Shown: positions 35,586 through 44,329 of the stretch, piece after piece | Numbering within the stretch: position 1 is the first letter of the stretch | Layout of the letters: each line of letters begins with the position of its first letter | Origin: Croceitalea dokdonensis DOKDO 023 | GTDB lineage: Bacteria > Bacteroidota > Bacteroidia > Flavobacteriales > Flavobacteriaceae | DNA length: 64,000 nucleotides | Direction of reading: 5' to 3' | NCBI RefSeq assembly: GCF_001306415.1 | Contig: NZ_LDJX01000005.1 | Span: 62,001 to 126,000 of the forward strand | Translations under genes and position numbers: made by a program | Notes under the pieces: model-generated | What the model saw: the letters and a program-made list of their open reading frames with translations, nothing else | The model's database searches: none | Told to the model about the DNA's origin: nothing

Positions 35586-36497
35586 TTAATCCGTTTTTAC
35601 TGTCAACGCCTCAATATCCCAACCTGCTAATTTTGCCCCAGCCTGATAACTGCTTTCCAAAAAATCCATAATATCTTGTGTTGGGTTGTCGCTGCTTAAA
35701 ATGTCCTTGTAAAGTAATAGCGCCATTGGACTTCCGTTAGAATCTTGCCATTTAGCAGCTTTGGGTTGTAACGGTTCTTTATCAATGCCATCTGGCGATG
35801 GGTAAGTATAAGAATAAAATGCAGGTTCTTTAATGGTGTCGTCCCCAAACCAAAAGCCGAAACTTATTACCTCGTGTGAGTATGCCTCTTTTTCGACTTG
35901 TGATACATCTCCCATATCTGGTGCTTTTTTACCTGAAAACCTGGTTACCACAAGGTCGAGGTGATGCCAGTAAATATGTACGGGACAGGTTTTACTATAA
36001 GACCTGCCACTAAACTCTTTTAAGACCATATCTACTTGCACCAGTATTTGCCAAGCTTTATGAACTGCTGCTGCATCATAAGAATCGTGCATTGTACATT
36101 GGTCAAATGGAATACTGTCCGATAAATCATAAGGCTTTGCAAGAATGTCAAAATCAATGCTTAAATCATTAAGAATGTTTGTTAGATTTTTATAGAAATC
36201 GGCTACTGAGAGTCCATCTTTCAATTCAAAAGAACGACGGTCGCCTTTGCTTGTAGAAACAATGAGTTTGTGGTCTATAAAATCGAAAGCAACTTCAAAA
36301 GTAAAATCGCCATTAGGAATAGCGTCTGTCGAAATACCATTACTTGTTACATATAAAGTAATATGCCACCAATGGTTATCTTTTGGCATTAAGGACAAGC
36401 GTAATTTGCCTACTATCTGTAAATAACGGTGCAAGGTTTCTTTAGTCGCTGACCAATTCTCTAAGGGAAATGATGGAAATATATTTTGATTGCTCAT
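35586..36497 (-). CDS. DUF5996 family protein
   Basis: 303 residues, soluble, no signal peptide. Conserved-looking blocks are NHWWHITLYVT, HIYWHHLDLVVTRFSGKK, FGFWFGDD and AFYSYTYPSP. I recognise it as DUF5996, a family of unknown function. It is the last gene of the long leftward cassette. Confidence 0.75.
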   Translation of the reverse strand: MSNQNIFPSFPLENWSATKETLHRYLQIVGKLRLSLMPKDNHWWHITLYVTSNGISTDAIPNGDFTFEVAFDFIDHKLIVSTSKGDRRSFELKDGLSVADFYKNLTNILNDLSIDFDILAKPYDLSDSIPFDQCTMHDSYDAAAVHKAWQILVQVDMVLKEFSGRSYSKTCPVHIYWHHLDLVVTRFSGKKAPDMGDVSQVEKEAYSHEVISFGFWFGDDTIKEPAFYSYTYPSPDGIDKEPLQPKAAKWQDSNGSPMALLLYKDILSSDNPTQDIMDFLESSYQAGAKLAGWDIEALTVKTD

Positions 36498-36550
36498 AAT
36501 GAAATTTTTCTAGGTTAATTCAAACAGAAATTTAGTCTTTAAGTATATTT

Positions 36551-36757
36551 CTATTCATAACTTAAAGCTCCAGACGGACAAGCGTCTATCTGCTTTTTTA
36601 AGGCTTCAACTGAAGCGTTTTCTGGTTTAACCCAAGGGCGCTCTTTAGGGCTATAAACTTCTGGTAATTTTTTAACACAAACACCTGCGTGTATACATTT
36701 AGCGGGTTTCCAAACTACGGTAAAGTCCCCTTTTTTGTATTTTTTGATTTTTTCCAT
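36551..36757 (-). CDS. YjdI-like (4Fe-4S) mono-cluster protein
   Basis: 68 residues with VVWKPAKCIHAGVCVKKLPEVY and the C-terminal DACPSGAL. Cysteines C21, C27 and C60 are the visible cluster ligands of this small Fer4_19/DUF1271 family. Function is unknown, but the gene pairs with a YjdJ-type GNAT gene in many bacteria, as here (3 bp gap). Confidence 0.85.
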   Translation of the reverse strand: MEKIKKYKKGDFTVVWKPAKCIHAGVCVKKLPEVYSPKERPWVKPENASVEALKKQIDACPSGALSYE

Positions 36758-36760
36758 GGG

Positions 36761-37045
36761 TTATTTTTTTAAGACATCTTGTATATCCTCATTCTTTTTG
36801 AACATTGCATTGGCAAAAGGACACAAAGGCATAATTTTTATTCCTTTTTCTCTCGCCATTTCTACAATGTTGTAAAGTAACTGCTTGCCAACACCTTTTC
36901 CTTTAAATTCAGGCTCGACTTCAGTATGGTCTATGATAATGAGCTCTTTGCTGGCGATGGAATAGGTCATTGCACCAGCTTTATTACCATTTTCTCTAGC
37001 TATTGCGAAGCCTTTATTATTTCTTTCGGTTATTGTGATTTCCAT
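36761..37045 (-). CDS. YjdJ-type GNAT acetyltransferase
   Basis: 94 residues, minimal GNAT fold: acetyl-CoA loop PEFKGKGVGKQLL and the C-terminal KIMPLCPFANAMF typical of the YjdJ subgroup. The substrate is unknown. It precedes the YjdI-like gene in the transcript and follows a pirin gene. Confidence 0.87.
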   Translation of the reverse strand: MEITITERNNKGFAIARENGNKAGAMTYSIASKELIIIDHTEVEPEFKGKGVGKQLLYNIVEMAREKGIKIMPLCPFANAMFKKNEDIQDVLKK

Positions 37046-37074
37046 TTCTATTTTTTTAAATAATTAATCTTTTT

Positions 37075-37959
37075 TTAATTTTCTAAATACCCGAATTTTC
37101 CTGATTGAAAATCGTTAAATGCTTCGACAAGTTCTTCCCTTGTATTCATTACAAAAGGGCCTTGTGCAGCAATGGGTTCATTGATAGGCTCGCCACTAAG
37201 AATCAATACCACAGCGTCATCTGTAGCTTCTATTTCAAACGTTTCGCCATCGTTTGCCATCAGTGCTAAATGGTCTAAGGGGACTTCTTCAGTTTCATTA
37301 ATCACGATACTGCCTTCCAGCACAAGCAGTGCTGTATTGTAATTTGACGGTATTTGAAAATCGGCTTTAGTGCCTTTTTTCAGTTTGGCATTTAATAAAT
37401 GTACAGGCGTAAAAGTCGATGCAGTGCCTTTTACATCCTTGTATTCTCCAGCAATGACTTCTATTGTGCCAGTACCATTGGATAATTCGTAACGATTGAT
37501 ATCTTCATTTTTTATGGCTTGATACTTAGCATCAGATTTTTTGTCCTTTGCAGGTAAGTTGACCCATAGCTGTACCATTTGAAAATCGCCACCTTTTTTA
37601 CTCCATTCTTCTTCGTGGTATTCTTTGTGTAGGACACCACTGGCCGCTGTCATCCATTGCACGTCTCCTTCACCTATAACGCCACCACCGCCACTACTGT
37701 CGTGATGCGCCACACGACCTTTATAAGCAATAGTTACGGTTTCAAATCCTTTGTGTGGATGCACGCCTACACCTTTGGGTTTTTCAGAAGGTGGAAAATG
37801 ATAGGTACTGTTATAGTCCAACATTAAAAATGGACTCATACGCTGCATACTTAGTCTATAATTGCTGGGTATAAAATTATGTACCCTAAAACCATCACCC
37901 ACAAAGTGCGGTTCTCTTGGACTCACTACAAGTTCTACTGATTTTGTTTTCATCTTCAT
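37075..37959 (-). CDS. Pirin family protein
   Basis: About 294 residues from ATG 37959 (ATG 37953 also possible; a GTG at 37977 is less likely). Two cupin domains; metal ligands in HPHKGFETV, RVAHHDSS and GVLHKEYHEE. Pirins are Fe-dependent cupins, some with quercetinase activity. C-terminal GPFVMNTREELVEAFNDFQSGKFG is typical. One of three pirins in the island. Confidence 0.92.
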   Translation of the reverse strand: MKMKTKSVELVVSPREPHFVGDGFRVHNFIPSNYRLSMQRMSPFLMLDYNSTYHFPPSEKPKGVGVHPHKGFETVTIAYKGRVAHHDSSGGGGVIGEGDVQWMTAASGVLHKEYHEEEWSKKGGDFQMVQLWVNLPAKDKKSDAKYQAIKNEDINRYELSNGTGTIEVIAGEYKDVKGTASTFTPVHLLNAKLKKGTKADFQIPSNYNTALLVLEGSIVINETEEVPLDHLALMANDGETFEIEATDDAVVLILSGEPINEPIAAQGPFVMNTREELVEAFNDFQSGKFGYLEN

Positions 37960-38074
37960 ATATTTTTTAGAGGACACATAAATGAGATTTATATTTCCTT
38001 CGGTTCACAGATAGCTGTGCGGTAACTGTTTTTACGCTTTTGTTCCTTTATGCAACGGGATACACTTTTTGAAC

Positions 38075-38094
38075 TACGCTTTCGCGAAAGCGTA
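38075..38094. repeat. Perfect 20-bp palindrome (REP-like)
   Basis: TACGCTTTCGCGAAAGCGTA, a perfect palindrome in the intergenic region upstream of the pirin gene. Shorter copies occur at 45883 and 50770, all inside the island, none noticed in the flanks. Confidence 0.8.
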
Positions 38095-38124
38095 ATTATA
38101 AAGAAAGCGTGCTAAGTAACATCT

Positions 38125-38442
38125 TTACAGCTGCTCATATCCTTTAAACTTTGGACTCACGATGCGCTTCCATTCTGGATGTCTTTTTATATATGCAAAT
38201 ACGTAAGGACAAAATGGGTGCAAGGTGATGTTATTATCATCCAGATAGTGCAAGGTTTTTTCTACTACAGCTCCTGCTGCACCTTTCCCTTTTAGTTCTG
38301 GGTCAGTCTCTGTATGCACGAGTGCGATGTCGTTCATTATCGTCTTGTAATCTATAAAGGCAAAGTGGCCATCTATTTCAATTTCAAAACGCTTTTTGTC
38401 TTCGTTTTTAATTAACGGAATGTCCATATATTCTGATTTCAT
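38125..38442 (-). CDS. YjdJ-type GNAT acetyltransferase
   Basis: 105 residues, same minimal GNAT type as the gene at 36761 (PELKGKGAAGAVV, then LHPFCPYVFAYIKRHPEW). Probably a diverged paralogue. It follows a DoxX gene by 12 bp in the leftward cassette. Confidence 0.87.
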   Translation of the reverse strand: MKSEYMDIPLIKNEDKKRFEIEIDGHFAFIDYKTIMNDIALVHTETDPELKGKGAAGAVVEKTLHYLDDNNITLHPFCPYVFAYIKRHPEWKRIVSPKFKGYEQL

Positions 38443-38454
38443 AATGGATAGTTT

Positions 38455-38901
38455 TTAATTGTTTCTATTCTTAAACGCTTTCCAAGCGCCGGTGCTCCAT
38501 AACGCCCAAAGCACTAAAACGGGCTGGAAGAATAATCTTATGAGCCTAGCGCGGTCTGAGTCTAGCCCAAAAGCATCTATCTCATTTACATACTGAGAGA
38601 TGTTGCCTGGAAATATTAATACGAAAAATATGGCCGTAGCCCAACCTACCAGTGCCTTCCATTTATAGAAAACCAACAAGGCGAGACCCAAGATAATTTC
38701 TACAATTCCTGATAATACCACTACTAAGTCGGTTGAAATTGGTACCCAATTTGGCACTTGCGCCACAAACTCCGGTCTGTTAAAAGTAAGGTGGCTTATT
38801 CCGGCAAATAGCAATGCAGCTCCCAGTAGTAATCTAAAAATGGTTTGCATCCATTTTGTATCGGTATTGTATGCCCATTTTAATTTTTCTGATAGTTTCA
38901 T
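38455..38901 (-). CDS. DoxX-family membrane protein
   Basis: 148 residues, four hydrophobic segments (about 20-37, 58-78, 83-100, 118-138), with RLLLGAALLFAGISHLTF at the first helix. DoxX-like proteins are quinone-linked or redox membrane proteins; a precise role is not known. It lies between the porin and GNAT genes. Confidence 0.82.
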   Translation of the reverse strand: MKLSEKLKWAYNTDTKWMQTIFRLLLGAALLFAGISHLTFNRPEFVAQVPNWVPISTDLVVVLSGIVEIILGLALLVFYKWKALVGWATAIFFVLIFPGNISQYVNEIDAFGLDSDRARLIRLFFQPVLVLWALWSTGAWKAFKNRNN

Positions 38902-38924
38902 AGTATTGAATTAATTGGCGTGTT

Positions 38925-40295
38925 TTAAAACTTAAATTCTGTGGTAAATACAAAATGATATAAGGTGTCGCCTTGGTTGCTCTGCTTTAAGAATGCACCA
39001 GGGAAAATGACATTGGATTCTATTTCAAAATTTAGAAAATCATTGACTTGGTAGGCTGCAATAGCGCCTATTTGATTTCCTATAAATCGCTCTGTATTTA
39101 CAGATGGATAATCTAAAATCAACGCTGGATTGTATAATCCATCATTAGTTGAAAAACGCCAGAAAGCCACATAATCAAATGCGATAGCTACTTTCCCGAT
39201 TTTAGTCTCCACATACGGATGTACATCTATTAAATTAGACGGCCCAAAACGTGCCACACGCCCAAAATAGGCACCTCTGGGATAAAGCGCGTCAAAGGTA
39301 TTTAGGGTAGTATCGTTTCCATTGGTGTCGCCACTAATGGCTTCTGTTTTAATACCAAGTGTAAATGGATGTGTGGTAGTAAACTTTTTTTCTACATTAA
39401 ATGAGGCTGTCCAAGCGGTAATGTCTTGATTACCAAAACTTCCTAGCTGATATACAAACTCGTTGTTGTAATCCAGTCCTTTCCAACTTCCAAAATGCCG
39501 TAACCCTATTGAGGTCCTATTATCATCTGCCGTACCAACATTCCACGTTTTATTGTCTTCTTTTTTATGCAGCACATAAATGTCTGTATTGGTATTGGTT
39601 GTCCAGTTTTGCGTCCAGTATAATGCCGTGAGCGTTTCTGAATTTTCAAAGCTGTCATTATCAAAAACTCCAGCTTGCTGTTGCACCGGTATGGCGTGGA
39701 ATCCGGTCAATTTTGTATTATCATCTTCGTATTGTAATTGCGCCATATCAAAGGATAAGCGCACATTGGGTCCTTCACGCACGTCAACCAATCTGCCGCT
39801 TCCCAAGCGCATATTTTGTCGGCCTACCAGTACATTGAAGCTGTCATTGACACGGTATCTGGCAAATAGTTGATTGATGCTTAATTCGTCTTTTTGAACG
39901 GGACTGATGTCTTCCCTGCTGTTAATAAGACTTGAATTCAGCTCTCCGAATAGTTCAAAGTTTGAACCCATTTTCAGGTGCGCGTGAAACATTCCACGAT
40001 GCAAGAACCAATAGTCGGTTTGGTCTTGGTTTTTATCAAATTGCTCATTGATAAAAGATTCGGTTTGAAAACGATAGCTTCCACCTAGGCTTAAAGTAGC
40101 ATTATTACCGATTGGAATAGACTTTAGCCTTTGGTACGCATTCATAGGTTCAACTATCGAGATATTGTCGTCCTTACGTAATAGACTAAAATCCAAGGTG
40201 TTCTTTTCTGATTGCGCTGTAGCCTGTGCCGAGCAAAGTCGAGGTACGAAAGCGTAACTGAAAATAAGAAAGAGCCATACATACTTTTTCATCAC
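38925..40295 (-). CDS. Alginate-export-family outer membrane porin
   Basis: 456 residues. Signal peptide to about residue 23 (ending LCSAQA), then alternating beta-strand sequence to a C-terminal aromatic residue (VFTTEFKF), as in outer-membrane barrels. NVLVGRQNMRLGSGRLVD and GPNVRLSFDMAQLQY are typical of the alginate_export family. In these cassettes it probably admits a small aromatic or acidic substrate rather than exporting alginate (inference). Starts 6 bp after a DoxX gene. Confidence 0.82.
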   Translation of the reverse strand: MMKKYVWLFLIFSYAFVPRLCSAQATAQSEKNTLDFSLLRKDDNISIVEPMNAYQRLKSIPIGNNATLSLGGSYRFQTESFINEQFDKNQDQTDYWFLHRGMFHAHLKMGSNFELFGELNSSLINSREDISPVQKDELSINQLFARYRVNDSFNVLVGRQNMRLGSGRLVDVREGPNVRLSFDMAQLQYEDDNTKLTGFHAIPVQQQAGVFDNDSFENSETLTALYWTQNWTTNTNTDIYVLHKKEDNKTWNVGTADDNRTSIGLRHFGSWKGLDYNNEFVYQLGSFGNQDITAWTASFNVEKKFTTTHPFTLGIKTEAISGDTNGNDTTLNTFDALYPRGAYFGRVARFGPSNLIDVHPYVETKIGKVAIAFDYVAFWRFSTNDGLYNPALILDYPSVNTERFIGNQIGAIAAYQVNDFLNFEIESNVIFPGAFLKQSNQGDTLYHFVFTTEFKF

Positions 40296-40301
40296 CTAAA
40301 A

Positions 40302-40724
40302 CTATTTTTGAGATTTAAAGATTTTATAATCAATACTATACTTACCAGCGCCCACATAAGCTATAAAGCCAAAGACAATAGAATATATAAGCGGTGTATC
40401 TTGTAGGTTTGCTGGGTCAGTTAAATGAACCACAAAGAGACCTGTAAGTGTTAGTGAAATGATAAACAACGCTGATACTCTAGTAAAAAAACCAAAAGCG
40501 ACAAATAGTGCGCAAAATACGTTTGCAAAAATGGCGTAGTAAGTGGAAAATGTGCTCCCAAAACCTAAAGGGTCTGGAATATGCGCCATTGCATCCTGTA
40601 TATTTAAAAGCTTAGGAAGACCGTGGGCTTTTAGCAATGCCACAGCTGCCATAACACGTAATGCTAGAAGTGCTACATCTATATTAGCATCTCCAACCAA
40701 TATTTTTTTTAAGATAGCCTTCAT
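40302..40724 (-). CDS. DoxX-family membrane protein
   Basis: 140 residues, four helices; ALRVMAAVALLKAHGLPKL and PDPLGFGSTFSTYYAIFANVFCALFVAFGFFTR are typical of DoxX. A transcription start for this sub-operon is likely between it and the YceI terminator at 40763-40797. Confidence 0.88.
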   Translation of the reverse strand: MKAILKKILVGDANIDVALLALRVMAAVALLKAHGLPKLLNIQDAMAHIPDPLGFGSTFSTYYAIFANVFCALFVAFGFFTRVSALFIISLTLTGLFVVHLTDPANLQDTPLIYSIVFGFIAYVGAGKYSIDYKIFKSQK

Positions 40725-40762
40725 CGTTTTTTCGTTTTAATAGACGTTAATTGATTAAAAAA

Positions 40763-40797
40763 AATGGGACTGGTCTTAGCTGCAGACCAATCCCATT
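40763..40797 (-). terminator. Rho-independent terminator after yceI-like gene
   Basis: On the minus strand the arm at 40784-40797 (AATGGGATTGGTCT when read on that strand) pairs with 40763-40776 (AGACCAGTCCCATT), with one mismatch and a 7-nt loop, and is followed by eight T. It ends the transcript coming from the YceI-like gene, splitting the leftward cassette. Confidence 0.88.
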
Positions 40798-40819
40798 AAA
40801 TTGACATTGTTACTGCTTT

Positions 40820-41344
40820 TTATTGCTTGATAAACTGAAGGTCTGCCACTAGGTTAATCGTATCGCTTACTACGATGCTACCTGCCTCTGTAACGGCATT
40901 CCAAGTAAGACCGAAGTCTTTACGGTTTATCTTTCCTGTGATTTCAAAACCAGCTTTGGTCTGTCCGTAAGGATCCACCGCAACACCATTAAAATCAGTG
41001 TCAAGTGCCACCTCTTTAGTAACATCCTTAATGGTTAAATCTCCGATGATTTTATCGCCATCAAAAGATTTTGATTCAAACTTCATTTCTGGATGTGCAG
41101 CGGTATTGAAAAAATCCTCTGACTTTAAGTGTGTATCTCTATCGTTGTTTTTTGTGTTGATAGAATCAATTTTTGCTGTGAAATTGAATTTTGCATTCTT
41201 AAAGTCATCGCTCTCTGTCTCTACAGATGCGTTGAAATCTTCAAAAGCACCTTTTACAGTAGATATCATCATATGCTTTACTTTAAAGCCTACTTCTGAA
41301 TGTGCGTTGTCAATGTTCCATTTTGTTTTTGTTGCTGTTTCCAT
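40820..41344 (-). CDS. YceI family protein
   Basis: 174 residues, lipocalin-like YceI fold that binds polyisoprenoid or similar lipids. TKWNIDNAHSEVGFKVKHM, VKGAFEDFNAS, GDLTIKDVTKEVALD and INRKDFGLTWNA are diagnostic. No signal peptide is visible, unlike many periplasmic YceI proteins. It has its own terminator. Confidence 0.93.
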   Translation of the reverse strand: METATKTKWNIDNAHSEVGFKVKHMMISTVKGAFEDFNASVETESDDFKNAKFNFTAKIDSINTKNNDRDTHLKSEDFFNTAAHPEMKFESKSFDGDKIIGDLTIKDVTKEVALDTDFNGVAVDPYGQTKAGFEITGKINRKDFGLTWNAVTEAGSIVVSDTINLVADLQFIKQ

Positions 41345-41416
41345 TTTTCTAAATTTTAAAAGTTATACTTGTTTATTGTTTTAAAATGTGTTCCTCACTA
41401 TGAGGATTAATTATTT

Positions 41417-41845
41417 TTATTTTTTATTCTTGGAAATCAAATAATCCAAAGAATACTTTCCTGCGCCCAAGACCAGTAATGTGATATAATTTACCGCATA
41501 TAGAAGTCCTAGTTCTTGTCTTCCAAAACCGTCGTTGCTGTGCACTATAAGTGCTGCTACGAGCATAGTAATCAGTAATGGAATTGCTGCTAGTCGTGTG
41601 CCCAATCCTAAGATGAGTAGGATGGAACAAAACACTTCTGCAAAAACTGTAAGGGCTAAGGATGCTGTTGCTCCTACACCTAATGGGTCTGCAAATTGTA
41701 TGACCTCGTCACCAAACAGTCTATCCAATTTACCTAAGCCGTGCGTGAGCATAAAGATGCCGGCAGCCACTCGTAATAGTAACAATACTAGGCTAAGGTT
41801 TCTCGCCTCTGTACCTGGATTGTAAATTTGCTTTAGCACATTCAT
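41417..41845 (-). CDS. DoxX-family membrane protein
   Basis: 142 residues, four helices; LLLRVAAGIFMLTHGLGKL and FADPLGVGATASLALTVFAEVFCSILLILGLGTR. Third DoxX of the island and close to the one at 40302. Its start overlaps the azoreductase stop by one base. Confidence 0.9.
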   Translation of the reverse strand: MNVLKQIYNPGTEARNLSLVLLLLRVAAGIFMLTHGLGKLDRLFGDEVIQFADPLGVGATASLALTVFAEVFCSILLILGLGTRLAAIPLLITMLVAALIVHSNDGFGRQELGLLYAVNYITLLVLGAGKYSLDYLISKNKK

Positions 41846-42447
41846 TAGATAACGGGTTGTAATTGGGTTATTTTCTGAATTTGCTCATCCACTTTTGCAA
41901 AGGATTGTTCTGCTTTTTTTACCAATTGGTCTACGGGAATAATTTCTACATCAATAATCCCGATAAAGCTTAAAAATTGCTTTATATATTTTGATGAAAA
42001 ATCTGCTTCACTTCCTACAGGTACTCCACCGCTAGCAATGACGACATAGGCTTTCTTTCCTTTTAAGAGACCAACAGGTCCATTTTCAGTATATTTAAAT
42101 GTGCGCCCAGCTCTTGCTATCAAATCAAAATATGCTTTTAGCGATGCAGGAACTGAAAAATTATAAATTGGTGCGCCTATGACTAAAATATCGGCATTTG
42201 AAACCTCTTCTATTAAACCATCCGCTACTTGCAGCACTTCATCTTGTCTTTTGGTACGTTCTCCTTTTACAAACAATGCGTTAAGCATTTCTTCATTTAT
42301 AAAAGGCAAGTCAGAATAGGCTACATCTCTTTCTTGTACAGTCGCTTCTGTATGTTCTGACAGAAGTTTATCTACTACCTTATTAACGTACTTTCTACTG
42401 ATAGAAGTTGTGCGATTGCTACTTGAATTTATTTTTAGAATATTCAT
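41845..42447 (-). CDS. FMN-dependent NAD(P)H azoreductase/quinone reductase
   Basis: About 200 residues from ATG 42447, 5 bp after the previous stop; the longer frame to 42495 would overlap that gene. Flavodoxin-like fold: ILKINSSSNRTTSIS at the FMN phosphate loop, APIYNFSVPASLKAYFD, and VVIASGGVPVG. AzoR-type enzymes carry out two-electron reduction of quinones and azo compounds. Fits a redox or electrophile defence role of the cassette. Confidence 0.92.
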   Translation of the reverse strand: MNILKINSSSNRTTSISRKYVNKVVDKLLSEHTEATVQERDVAYSDLPFINEEMLNALFVKGERTKRQDEVLQVADGLIEEVSNADILVIGAPIYNFSVPASLKAYFDLIARAGRTFKYTENGPVGLLKGKKAYVVIASGGVPVGSEADFSSKYIKQFLSFIGIIDVEIIPVDQLVKKAEQSFAKVDEQIQKITQLQPVI

Positions 42448-42452
42448 TGCTT

Positions 42453-44270
42453 TTAGTTTTTTTGAAAGCCACCGTAATACTTTACTGGCGACCAATCTGG
42501 TGTTACCGCTGGTAAAGGTGGATTCAATTCTTTATACTCTTTGTCTGCATATACTACCTTGCCATCAACAACTGTCAATACCGATTCCAAGTCACTTATT
42601 TGTGCTGCTGGAATGGTAAAGTAATCGTCAGAAAGGATAGCAAAATCTGCATACATCCCGTTTTCCAAAGTTCCTTTTACATCTTCTTCTTTAGATACCC
42701 AAGCACTACCTTTTGTATATAGGTGTAATGCTTCTTCTCTTGTTAATTGATTAGAAGGTTCTGCGAGTTGAAAATCTCCAACGGTCTTCCCTGTAACTAA
42801 CCAATATAATGCTGGCCAAGGATTATAACTTGCTACACGAGTACCGTCAGTACCAGCACCAACTGGGATTCCTGCTTCCATTATTTTCTTAACTGGTGGT
42901 GCTTGTTTTGCTTTATCTGCGCCGTAACGCTCCACAAAAAACTCTCCTGCATACGCCATTCTCGCTTGTATGGCAATACCACCATTTAAGGCTTTTATGC
43001 GTTTTAGGTCCTCTTCCTTAACCGTTTCGGCGTGGTCAAAAAGCCAGCGATTTGCCGTTAGTTTTCCATTCGTTTCGGTATTTACTTCTTCGATTACATC
43101 TAGCATATTGCTAATGGTTTCTCCATAGGTAGCGTGAATTCTAAAAGGCCATCCGTTTTCTGCGTGAAGGACTAAAATCTTCTTTAAATCTTCTCTCCAC
43201 GTCGGTCTATCCTCTAGCATTGGTTGTGGTGCTAAGAAATTTTCAAAATCTCCTGCGCTCCAAGCTAAAAACTCGCCACCACCTTCAAGCTCGTAACCGT
43301 GGTCTAAATGAATTTCTCCATTATGTCCCACTTTATTGTTTGCCATCCACTCTTGAAACTCTTCATATTCAGCTCCTTTATTTTGAGGGAATAAGTAATA
43401 TGAAAGTCTGATGGGCATTTCGCCATTTTCAGCTAACACTTTTGTTCCCGTATAATCCTTTGGGAATTTGTGACCACCGCCACCAGCATCGATACCGCTT
43501 GTAATTCCAAAGCTGTTCAATTCTCTGTAAAATTGTTTCGTTCCGTTTACCATTGCTTCTTCGCTTAATGGTGGTAATGAACCTATTCTAGCATACAGAA
43601 TCGTAGGGTTAGGCTCTGCTAATAGCACTCCTGTTAGTTTACCATCTGGTCCTTTTTCAAACGTACTTCCTTCAGGTGCTTTTGTGTTTTCATCAATATT
43701 TAAAGCATCTAAACCAGCTTGGTTTAACCAGCCTCTACTGTAGAGAAATAATACAAATGTTGGTACATCTCCCGTTGCTTCATTGATTTCTGCTGGTGTT
43801 GGAAATCTTTTTTCTTCAAATTGAAAAGGACTCCATCCGCCTATGACGCGAACCCATTCACCTTCTGGCGTACGTCCTGCTTGTTCTTTCAACATTTCCA
43901 ATGCTCTTTTTAGGGTTTTTACACCATCCCAACGTAATTCTGCATTGTAAAAACGTCCACCTCTTGTAAGGTGTAGGTGTGAATCATTAAGACCAGGAAT
44001 GATTGTTCTTCCTTTGGCATCTATGGATTTGGTGCTATCTCCCTTGAGTTTTAAAATCTCTTGGGTTGTACCAGTCTTTACTATTTTACCATCTTTGACT
44101 GCGATGGCCTCAGTAATTGTTCTGTTATCGTCCATCACCGCAACCTTTGCATTGGTCACAATTAAATCTGCGGTATCTTCCGATTGTGCTGTTTCAGTAC
44201 TTGTTTTTTGTGTGTCTTTACAAGAAACAAAAGCTACAGCTAGTATTAAAAGTAAAATAAATCGTTTCAT
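42453..44270 (-). CDS. Amidohydrolase family lipoprotein (YtcJ-like)
   Basis: About 605 residues from ATG 44270. Lipoprotein signal with lipobox ending FVSC. Amidohydrolase_3 features: ADLIVTNAKVAVMDD, IPGLNDSHLHLTRGG (HxH-like zinc site), AENGWPFRIHATYGE, GAGTDGTR, and C-terminal GTLENGMYADFAILSDDY. Hydrolyses C-N bonds of an unknown small substrate, probably in the periplasm. It is followed closely by the azoreductase. Confidence 0.9.
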   Translation of the reverse strand: MKRFILLLILAVAFVSCKDTQKTSTETAQSEDTADLIVTNAKVAVMDDNRTITEAIAVKDGKIVKTGTTQEILKLKGDSTKSIDAKGRTIIPGLNDSHLHLTRGGRFYNAELRWDGVKTLKRALEMLKEQAGRTPEGEWVRVIGGWSPFQFEEKRFPTPAEINEATGDVPTFVLFLYSRGWLNQAGLDALNIDENTKAPEGSTFEKGPDGKLTGVLLAEPNPTILYARIGSLPPLSEEAMVNGTKQFYRELNSFGITSGIDAGGGGHKFPKDYTGTKVLAENGEMPIRLSYYLFPQNKGAEYEEFQEWMANNKVGHNGEIHLDHGYELEGGGEFLAWSAGDFENFLAPQPMLEDRPTWREDLKKILVLHAENGWPFRIHATYGETISNMLDVIEEVNTETNGKLTANRWLFDHAETVKEEDLKRIKALNGGIAIQARMAYAGEFFVERYGADKAKQAPPVKKIMEAGIPVGAGTDGTRVASYNPWPALYWLVTGKTVGDFQLAEPSNQLTREEALHLYTKGSAWVSKEEDVKGTLENGMYADFAILSDDYFTIPAAQISDLESVLTVVDGKVVYADKEYKELNPPLPAVTPDWSPVKYYGGFQKN

Positions 44271-44286
44271 TGTAATTTGATTTTGA

Positions 44287-44316
44287 AAAGCGCTTTGCGT
44301 CAAAGCAAAGCGCTTT
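44287..44316 (-). terminator. Hairpin between isochorismatase and amidohydrolase genes
   Basis: 12-bp perfect stem AAAGCGCTTTGC (44287-44298) and GCAAAGCGCTTT (44305-44316) with a 6-nt loop; on the minus strand it runs into TTTTC. It can act as a terminator or attenuator before the amidohydrolase start at 44270. Confidence 0.72.
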
Positions 44317-44329
44317 ATAGATTATTAGT

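Noticed and set aside
40212-40406. Small plus-strand frame antisense to the porin and DoxX genes
   Set aside because: Shadow of two well-supported minus-strand genes.
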